Assembly (NCBI RefSeq): GCF_020379485.1
Contig: NC_063452.1
Coordinates: 38,502,708 to 38,566,707 of the forward strand
Reading direction: 5' to 3'
Source of the DNA: Brassica napus
Taxonomy: Eukaryota > Streptophyta > Magnoliopsida > Brassicales > Brassicaceae
Length of the DNA: 64,000 nucleotides
This document shows positions 56,636-64,000 of this stretch, in pieces; position 1 is the first letter of the stretch, and every line of letters starts with the position of its first letter. A program made the position numbers and the translations under genes. The notes under the pieces are model-generated. The model did no database searches, was not told the DNA's origin, and was given only the letters and a program-made list of their open reading frames with translations.

Positions 56636-57817
56636 TGTGGGAACCGAAATTCGCCCTGTCGATTTCCGTTTAAATAAGGAAAGTAGGAGAACCCTAGTTT
56701 CCAAGAAGTCCCGGATATCTGCTAATACCACACGCCGAGCAATCAGAACACGAAATAAAGACGATAAAAGATAAGAAATCAAAAAGAGAGCAAAGTATAT
56801 TTTATTCCGAATTCGCGTTTGAGCGTTACAACAAGGTAAGAGCCTGGGCTACGAGAGCTGTCGGCGAGATTCCTAGTTCTAAAGACCCTAAAGCCGCTAA
56901 ACCTAATTAAGTCGCAGCTCGAATAACAAAAACGGAAAATTGCCTAAATTGCTCTAAGTGCTAAGTTTGCTGTGTAAAGTCCTCTCATGTGCCTATCGCC
57001 TAGGACTCCTTATATACTTTCTCCTATGTCGGTTTACGCTTTTTCCCTTTCTGCCCCTAAGCCGTCGTAGCTTAAAAATGGAGATATTCCATTTTTTTCC
57101 GATCTTCGTGATTATCTTCGGAAACTTCACATTTATCCGCGGAAACTTGACATTTATCTTTCCTTACGAATCAAGCATAAACCATCATACGGCTTATGGG
57201 CTTTTCGTTAAGAAATCGTAAGTGGGCTTCGAGCTACGTCTTAGGTCTCCTTGGGCCGTCTTTGACTCGAAACATTTATTACGGTTTTTTTCGATAAAAG
57301 CAAACTTTCCGCGGTTTTTATCGTAAAGTTTGACTGATGACTTCGAGTGACGAGAAGAATAGAATGGTTTAGCCACGGTCTATGGGAGATAGCATTTGAA
57401 GAGTATACGAGAATGCATGGATTCGTGTTGTATCGACGTTTTGGGAGAGCTCAGTCGCTACATAGCGACCGATCCGTGTACGTGCCCGGTCGCTACGTAG
57501 TGACCGATCTTGGTGAGAGCTCGGTCGCTACGTAGCGACCGAGCCGTTGTGCGTGCTTGGTCGCTATGTAGCGATCGGGCTTGGCCGGAGCTTGGTCGCT
57601 ACGTAGCGACCGAGCCGTTGTGCGTGCTTGGTCGTTACGTAGCGATCGAGTTTTGGCTGTTTTGGATATTTGTCCGTTGTTTCGTGAACGTGTTTCCTCC
57701 GCAAGATTCTTCGTAAAAATAAATCTTTTCGAAGATTTATTTCTCCTAAAAATGTTCATGCTAATTTCTACAGATATCTGAATGTTAATTTCGTTGTATT
57801 AGTTTCTGACCCCAACA
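56636..57817 (-). repeat. Tat-2 5' LTR
   Basis: 1,182 bp, pair of 45306-46482. Palindrome array at 57,445-57,660 with GGTCGCTACGTAGCGACC cores; TATA box near 57,011. Ends CCCCAACA followed by GTCGA. Confidence 0.93.
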
Positions 57818-57822
57818 GTCGA

Positions 57823-58262
57823 TCGATATTTTGAAAGGTGTATCGATCGATATTCTTTACGAATCATCGATCGACACTTTCTCGCAATTAACATACAAAA
57901 GTTGAAATCCGAGATCCAGATTTGATAATCTAATTGATTTTACCTCAGTTTGAGTTCGAGAACAATCAATATCAATAAAACCCCTAAAACCCCAAATTAA
58001 ATTATTTATTTATCATACATGAGAATATACCTAAATCTAGCTAATTCCCCAACTGTTAACAACCTCAAATCAAACCAATCGAGCAACTGCCTTGCTCACC
58101 AATTCATTTACTACTTTGAAACCTATTAATCTAGCTTTATTTCGAAGACTATAAATCTATTTTGTAATCCTAGAGTCTCTGTCGATTTAATCCTTAAGTA
58201 GTACATCTGAACCTCTTATTTGAGTGAGTAATTCACTCCTTAGGGTAATTTGAGTGATATCA
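57823..58262 (+). repeat. Athila LTR-A, right part
   Basis: Continues LTR-A after Tat-2. Three TCGATCGA motifs lie in the first 55 bases. Ends TTAGGGTAATTTGAGTGATATCA-like sequence at 58262, matching LTR-0's end. Confidence 0.82.
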
Positions 58263-58806
58263 TAATTTTAACCAGAGTTCGCAGTACCAGAAACCCTACA
58301 GCTAGAACTACAGTAGCAACAACAGCAAGAGTTATGGAAACTCATCTTACCAGAAGCCACCAACACAGTCTCAGGAGAGCAATATCGAAGCAATGCTTGA
58401 TAGGGTTCTTGAAAGAAAGCGGAACCTGACGGTGGATTTCAATGGGAAGATTGATTATGTCTACAACAACCTGAACACAAAGTTTGTGTCTTTGAGCACC
58501 CATCTGAAGAAATTGGAGATGCAGGTTGTTCAGACAGGAGAAGCTGTGAAGAAGCAAGAAGCTTTAGCAAGGGGGATAGGAGATGATGTAATGAAGCACC
58601 ACGTGAATGACATCATTGATGATGATTTCTGGCAAGTGGTGAAGCATGAGAAGCTGCAAGAAGGTGATTTCGAAGTAGAAAACTTGATGAGTTTTGGCGG
58701 ATCACATTGGTGTCAACCGACGTCAGACTTCGGACATCGATCGACGGACTTCAAACAAAACCGATTGGCAAGCTTTCCAGAACATCGATCGACGACACAT
58801 TCATAG
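58263..58806 (+). pseudogene. Athila-like gag, 5'-deleted
   Basis: After TAATTTT the primer site and 5' gag are missing and the sequence enters the Gln/Ser/Tyr-rich end of gag (SYQKPPTQSQESNIEAML). The frame 58393-58806 contains VDFNGKIDYVYNNLNTKF and a coiled-coil (LSTHLKKLEMQVVQTGEAV), homologous to 28,070-28,180. It ends in a His-Arg-Ser-Thr segment produced by shifted reading of the TCGATCGAC motif. Confidence 0.72.
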
Positions 58807-59172
58807 TCGGTTGCATCGTGCAATGCCGTGAGGATCATGACCCACAAGGAGTTCGCAGAAAGACACCCACATCCGCCCAGCCCTTTACGTATCAACATCG
58901 ATCGACAAACTAAGCCAAACGTCGATCGACCACGAGAGACCACCGCCGATCGACAACCTCCATTACCCATCGATCGACGAGCACCTCTCACATTCCGAGT
59001 GCATATGCCAAAGATTGACAGCGCACGAATCAATGCACTCAGACCACAACCAAAACCTTCAGCTAACCCACCAGAGACCACCAGTACACATTCAGAGGAT
59101 ACACCAGAGCCTATGGAAGCTGATAAGGCTCCTATGGGGGACCTTGAGGAAAAGAAAGGAAAAGGTTGCTAA
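58807..59172 (+). pseudogene. SIDR-repeat linker ORF of Athila-like element
   Basis: From 58828 an open frame of 114 codons encodes a Pro-rich chain with NIDRQTKPNVDRPRE and PIDRRAPL repeats, each from a CGATCGAC motif, then an acidic tail. It starts in HKEFAERHPHPPSPLRI, a phrase seen in gag-pol linkers of this group. Function unknown. Confidence 0.6.
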
Positions 59173-59784
59173 GCATCTGAAGAGGGGAGCTAATGAGAAG
59201 GAGATGGAAAGTTTTCTTAAGAGAGTCCTCAGGTCAAGGAGACTGAAGAGGACATTAGGAGAATGTTACATCAGGTCAGAGAAAAGATGAAGAATAAGAT
59301 CACATTGAAGAAGAAGAGTGATCCTGAGAAGTTTGCAATACCATGTCTGGTCAAAGGTATTGAGTTCCCACATGCATTGTGTGACACATGAGCACCATTT
59401 AGCACCCTACATAGAGTTATGGCAGACCAGCTAGGTCTGAAGGTGGAGCTTTTCAAGGAATCGTTCACTTTTGTGAATTGTTCTCAGAGGAACCCAGGAG
59501 GAATTGTCAGAGACCTTGAGGTGCAGATTGGTAATTCCCTCGTTCCAGTTGATTTCCATGTCTTGGATATCAAGCTGAGCTGGAACTCTTCTCTATTACT
59601 TGGAAGAGCATTCTTGTCAACAGTAGGAGTAGTACGCAACATGCAAACCAATCAGTTGTGTTTGACACTCATAGACCCGCACGCCTACTATGATCCAATC
59701 CCAGTTACAAAGCCAAAGACGTCCTCCAGAAGAGTCGATGATTCAGGACTTCTAGCAGCATGTCACTCTGGAGCTGAGTACTAG
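59173..59784 (+). pseudogene. Aspartic protease-like domain, active site lost
   Basis: KEMESFLKRVLRS and then KKKSDPEKFAIPCLVKGIEF lead to CDT-stop-APFSTLHRVMADQLG: the expected DTG triplet has GGA changed to TGA at 59,389-59,391. Downstream, open from 59419, VPVDFHVLDIKLSWNSSLLL and GRAFLSTVGVVRNMQTNQL match the protease-like fold. No RT, RNase H or integrase follows. Confidence 0.75.
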
Positions 59785-60960
59785 ACAGAGTATTCCGCGT
59801 CGATCGAAACTCACAGCCCCACATCGATCGACAGTGCCAATCAGAAATCGATTGACAAACACCTAGAAGAATCGATCGACAATAGTCCATACGATGTGAT
59901 AAACGATTTTCCAAAAGGTTCTATTGATAGTTAAGAGAATGACTACTACAATCCCACATTTGCAGTAGCTCCTACAAACAGAGATGATCTGCATACAGAG
60001 GAGTATGATGAGGATTATGAGGAGGAATGAGGTACAGAATATCGAGGTATTCGTGCTGAGGAGTTTTCTCCTCCATTCCTATGGGATAAGGAATGCGACG
60101 ACGAACGACAGAGGAATCAAAACATCGATCGACACTCATCATCACCATACAAACCGCAGAGGAGCATCGACCGGCATTGCCTACTACACATCGATCGACA
60201 ATGGAGTCGACCACGCAATATAAGGAGATTATTCAATTGGCAGTTGTGCAGATGATCACTATTATGAGAGCTATGCAGTAGAAACTGCATTACATGAACG
60301 AGGAGCAGACGAGTTACATGAAGGGTTCACCACTGAAGAACTGCTCAACCACCAGGAACGCTCAAATACAGATTCATTCTTTGCAGAGGCTTGTGGAAGA
60401 GTCACTAGTTTCTACCATACTTTCACCAAAGCTAAACGCCCATTGATCGACAACAAAGCTTCCACATCGATCGACAATCGTCTAAAGCCAATATCTACTG
60501 TAAGCGAAATACCTAAACAGAATAATAACCATCTAACACCGGATGAGTTTGGTATATTCAGGGATCCAGAAGGCTATGTAAGAGCAATGGATGGACATGC
60601 ACTACAAGTATCCAGAGAGGACATTGCAGACATTCTTCAGATGTCTAATGGGGCGGAAAATCTCTTCGTGCAACAACGCAACACCCCAGAGCACCAGAGG
60701 AGAGTTACAAACGAATCCTACAACACAGCTGGTGGAGCAGATGATCGTTTCAAGCCAAAGTATCGACAGCATACTCGACCATCGATCGACCGTCGATCGA
60801 CAGTAACGTCCCAACATCGATCGACAGATGCCCAGAGTTTGGAAAGAGAACCTATGACTGTGATGGAGTAAGGAGATTCCACTAGGAACAGAAGGATGAG
60901 TATGGAGTCTACAGAGATTAGCATGGACATGCACAAGGTGTAGATGGACACATCATCCAT
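59785..60960 (+). pseudogene. Degraded SIDR-repeat region
   Basis: Several short frames broken by stops. They contain repeats such as SIDSANQKSIDKHLEESIDN (59,820-59,885), SIDNR and SIDRRST. One better-kept part is 60443-60871 (DEFGIFRDPEGYVRAMDGHA, LQVSREDIADILQMSNG). More than ten TCGATCGA-type motifs. Confidence 0.6.
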
Positions 60961-61647
60961 ATGTCCAAGGATGATATCAGAAATCTTCCGGAAAGAGCCT
61001 CAATAGATGAGCACAGCTACATATGTCTTCCAGAACATGAAAGATCATTAACACAAACCAAGCTGGTACCAGCAATCTACACCAAAGATGAGATCAATGA
61101 GATGCTTTATGGAATCTGTGGAGCTCAGGGAAAGAATGAAGATGACTTCCAGAAGAAGCTTGATGGTGTCTACTACCCATTGAATGACAACATTAGTTGG
61201 TTGACTACATGCTTGGACGAGATGAGGCAAGACATAGCCAGAATGCAGACAAAGCGTGCGGCTGAAGCAATTGCACTACCATCGATCGACAGAAACATCC
61301 CGACATCGATCGACGATGACCCATTACCAATCCTGACGAAGTCCACACCAGATTCTTACGCCATAGCAGAACTTGATCATATAGTACAAGAGATCTATGA
61401 AACTCTGGGAGCATCAGAAGATAGACTCGACAAGAGATGTATTGACATCTATTTCCCATGGAACAACACCAGTTCTTTGACTTCTCAGACAGAAGCAATG
61501 CAACAGGAGATAGCTGAGATTCAGAGATGCATCGCGAGTCATCCAGAGGCATCAACATCGATCGACAGACGCAACAAAATATCGATCGACGAAGCTACAC
61601 CAACAGAAAGAGGAGAGCTAGTAATAAAGGTGACATCAGATATTTAA
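60961..61647 (+). CDS. Open SIDR-repeat ORF (228 codons) of Athila-like element
   Basis: Begins MSKDDIRNLPERASIDEHSY. Two related segments lie in tandem: LYGICGAQGKNEDDFQKKLD with YYPLNDNISWLTTCLDEMRQ, and IYETLGASEDRLDKRCIDIY with FPWNNTSSLTSQTEAMQQEI. Each is followed by SIDR motifs from CATCGATCGACA. The frame upstream was probably continuous with 60443-60871 before stops at 60,869 and 60,940. No known catalytic domain recognised. It may be a structural or accessory protein of a non-autonomous family; uncertain. Confidence 0.55.
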   Translation: MSKDDIRNLPERASIDEHSYICLPEHERSLTQTKLVPAIYTKDEINEMLYGICGAQGKNEDDFQKKLDGVYYPLNDNISWLTTCLDEMRQDIARMQTKRAAEAIALPSIDRNIPTSIDDDPLPILTKSTPDSYAIAELDHIVQEIYETLGASEDRLDKRCIDIYFPWNNTSSLTSQTEAMQQEIAEIQRCIASHPEASTSIDRRNKISIDEATPTERGELVIKVTSDI

Positions 61648-62160
61648 GATGTTAACAACCATGGAGAGGAGATCTCAGATAACTCATACGCCACACTTGT
61701 GATACATCAGTTCAAACTTGAATGCCTTGGAGACAGATTGCAGAAGATAGAAAATGCAACTGCAACTATGAACGACAAATGGCGCAGAGGAGACAAGGCA
61801 ATGAGAGACTTCATTGGTACATGGTTCAACAAGAGCAGAGAAGAGATGGAGACTTGCTTCCCAGCAAGTACAAGCTTCCCACATTACTAGCCAAATCACC
61901 TCCAAAGTCAAGTTGAATGACTATAACAAAGCGCTGAGTGGGAGGCAACCCATTATTAGGTAATTTCTAATTGGTTTTTATTAGTTTAGTACCTATGTTA
62001 GTTTTAAATTTTTGCAGGTCATAATTAAAAAAAAGACCCGAGTAGACGATTGCCAACAGTATCGACCGACAAAACACTGCCGACATCGATCGACAGTACA
62101 TCACCTGCCGCGACCGATGACAACATATTTACATCGATCGACATCTATTCCAGTCTGGTA
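61648..62160 (+). pseudogene. 3' end of SIDR-repeat ORF
   Basis: A third partial repeat (KLECLGDRLQKIENATATMN, 61,713-61,772) and then CAAAGCGCTGAGTGGGAGGCAACCC at about 61,928, which resembles the integrase-end to 3' UTR junction GGGAGACAACCC at 40,982 in the other copy. Three TCGATCGAC-type motifs at 62,040-62,145. Confidence 0.55.
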
Positions 62161-63242
62161 TATCATTCTAACTTGTTACATTGAGTCCTTTTGTTTTAGT
62201 TATCACCATAACTCCGACTGAATTTACACTAGGGACAGTGTAGTTTAAGTCTGGGGGGAGGTTTATTGATATTAGTATATTTCATGAGTCTTATTAAAAT
62301 ATTTTCAAAAATAAGTTTTTATTGAGTCAAGAAGGGGACAATGAACTTATTGATTTAGCTTGTTATCTAACCACACCATTCTAGACTTACTAGTTGCATA
62401 TAGCACTAGGATACTAAAGTGGATCAACATGTCAACTATGTTACACTTGTTGAGATTGTTTGAAGGAACCAAAGCTGACCTCCAACTTAACTGTACTAAA
62501 CTTTGCTTGTCTTGGGGCTTGATATACATGAGATCGGATTCTTCAAACAAGTTTGGAAGGTAAAACCTTGTGTAGATATATCACCCTCTCTCTCTCTATT
62601 TCGAATTTTAGTTTTCTTAAAAAAAAATTATATATATAGTTATAGATAATAATTCGAACATGACTTGGTGGCTACAACTATTAAGGCTGGATTCATAAGA
62701 ATTCTATAGGTAAAGGATTAGAACATGACTTGGTGGCTACAACCATTAAGGCTTGATTCACAAATAATCCTAGGATATAGGTCAAAAAGAAGTGAACAGG
62801 ATTTGGTGGCTAAAGCCATTAAAGCTTGATTCATGGAAGTCTGTCCAACTTGGTCAATGATCTTTCAATAAAAGCAGACTTTGACAGAGAGAGAACTTAG
62901 TAGAGAGAGAGGAAAGAAACTCTTATTTACTTGCAGATCCAGATACTTGTTTGAGCATCCTTGCATCATGTGATCGATACCCCCAAGGTAAAGCATATAC
63001 TTTTATTTATGCAAGAAATGAGGTTGGCAGAGGGAATTGTCATATAGGATTTGCTAAGTTGTTAACTAGGTGAATTTTGTTGCTAGACTAGGATATGGTA
63101 TAATGTGCTTCTGACACTGGATTTCCTAAGGTGATGATTATGAGTTTTAAATCTGTGAGTCCATGCTGTTTTCAAACTTCTTTCAGAGAGACTGCCTATA
63201 TGTTTTGCTTGAAGACAAGCAAAAGGGTAAGTCTGGGAGAGT
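62161..63242 (+). other. Athila-like 3' non-coding region with polypurine tract
   Basis: Homologous to 43,320-44,384: TTTAAGTCTGGGGGGAGG at 62,246, ACTAAAGTGGATCAACATGTC, the short frame at 62,430-62,540, then GAAGACAAGCAAAAGGGTAA and GTCTGGGAGAGT before the LTR. A local triplication of about 65 bp (ACTTGGTGGCTACAAC...) lies at 62,660-62,840. Confidence 0.7.
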
Positions 63243-64000
63243 TGATAGGCCATGGATTTTACCCATGGTTTATAAGTGTTTTAATAACTAATTATTATAT
63301 TCTATAGTCTTTTTAGTATATTTATAGGTTCAGGAGTGTTTTGTAAGAAAGTGATGATTTTGGAGCATTTGGAGATAATTGGAGAGACATCCGAGCTGAC
63401 CATCGAGCAAGACCAGCGGTCGACATTTAGAAGAAATAATCGATCGATGCACACCCTGTCACATGGATCGACAGCGAGGCGTGCAGGAGCCCGTTTTGGT
63501 CCAAGCCGACTCAGAGCCCAAGACTTTATTAATTTACAAGATTACCCCTGACGAGTTTTAACTTAATATTTATATCTTGCCAACATGTTAGAGGCAAAGT
63601 GTGCTTTCTTGTTTTTTTATTTTCACACCAAATATTTTCTAGGATTTTAGTAGAGTTGGAGAGAAGATCCAAAGAGATTTGTGATTGGATATCCATTATT
63701 ATCTATCTATCTATCTATATATGCAGTTTTCTTACCTTATCATTGATGTTATGAATTGCTTAGCTATGTATGAGTAGTTCTATTGTTAGGTTTAGGGTTT
63801 AAATAGGTTATAAGGGATTAGCCCCAACTATAGATTGCTAGTTTTGATATTCATCATTAGGATTGTCATTAATGCATGTTTCTAGTTTAGCTAGCTAAAA
63901 CTTGCCCTAGGAGTTGTAGACTCAAGTCATCACTTGCATCTCACCCTGAATCCGTCCTAATTGAGCTAGGATTGTTAGAGTAAGGCGAAAGCTGATCTAG
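63243..64000 (+). repeat. Athila LTR-B, runs off the window
   Basis: Starts TGATAGGCCATGGATTTTACC directly after the polypurine tract (first bases as at 44,385) and is more similar inside to LTR-0 than to LTR-A. It includes CTATCTATCTATCTATATAT at 63,702-63,722. Continues beyond 64,000. Confidence 0.82.

Larger units (their letters stand above)
45306..57817 (-). mobile_element. Tat-lineage Ty3/gypsy element (Tat-2), gag-less, nested in Athila LTR-A
   Basis: 12,512 bp including secondary insertions, flanked by the perfect 5-bp duplication GTCGA (45301-45305 and 57818-57822). 3' LTR 45306-46482, antisense ORF 47881-49179, tandem duplication 49071-51496, pol 56,600 to 51,545, primer site, 5' LTR 56636-57817. 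It contains two solo LTRs (46560-47689 and 53754-54925). Removing them leaves about 10.2 kb. Same layout as Tat-1 but different LTR palindromes. Confidence 0.93.

Overview
The window is plant nuclear DNA, most likely from a Brassicaceae species. No host protein-coding gene is recognisable. It has two parts. Positions 1 to about 23,610 are a plastid genome fragment moved into the nucleus (a NUPT) and later invaded by a CACTA transposon. Positions about 23,630 to 64,000 are a nest of Ty3/gypsy LTR retrotransposons of the Athila and Tat lineages.

The plastid part keeps the order psaA (5' fragment), ycf3, trnS-GGA, rps4, trnT-UGU, trnL-UAA, trnF-GAA, ndhJ, ndhK, ndhC, trnV-UAC, trnM-CAU, atpE, atpB. 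At about 20,828 the atpB 5' flank joins the first codons of psbB, followed by the psbB-clpP spacer and clpP in reversed orientation, so two distant plastid pieces are fused. That this is a nuclear copy is shown by an internal psaA deletion, a 5-base insertion in ycf3, single-base indels in rps4, atpE and clpP, nonsense codons in ndhJ, ndhC and atpE, and an Asp-to-Asn change at the Walker B site of atpB. The tRNA genes are nearly unchanged apart from a few C-to-T changes. In this window only ndhK and atpB keep full-length frames.

Between trnT and trnL sits an 8,597-bp CACTA (En/Spm-like) element at 4833-13429. It has 22-bp perfect terminal inverted repeats and a 3-bp AAT target duplication. 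Both of its genes can be spliced into full-length open frames: a six-exon TNP2-type transposase of 1,097 codons and an eight-exon TNP1/Ptta-type protein of 788 codons. By sequence it could still be an autonomous element.

The right part starts with a 5'-truncated Athila LTR (23,633-24,860), then a 2.7-kb minisatellite-rich block, then a dead Athila gag-pol with an ATHILA ORF. Its integrase is split by a Tat-type element (Tat-1, 31,431-39,946). A second Athila LTR (44,385-58,262) is split by another Tat-type element (Tat-2, 45,306-57,817, target duplication GTCGA). Tat-2 in turn carries two solo LTRs (46,560-47,689, duplication ATAGG; 53,754-54,925, duplication CGCAC) and a 1.2-kb tandem duplication. 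After it comes a pol-less Athila-like internal region (58,263-63,242) and a third LTR that runs off the window. The order LTR-internal-LTR-internal-LTR suggests recombination between related elements.

Three patterns go beyond routine TE annotation. (1) A same-oriented decamer with core TCGATCGA(C) is scattered through coding, spacer and LTR parts of the Athila-lineage elements, encoding Ser-Ile-Asp-Arg where translated. (2) The two Tat elements share a gag-less layout with a spliced antisense ORF and an internal purine tract. (3) Each Tat family has its own array of palindromes in the U3 part of its LTR.
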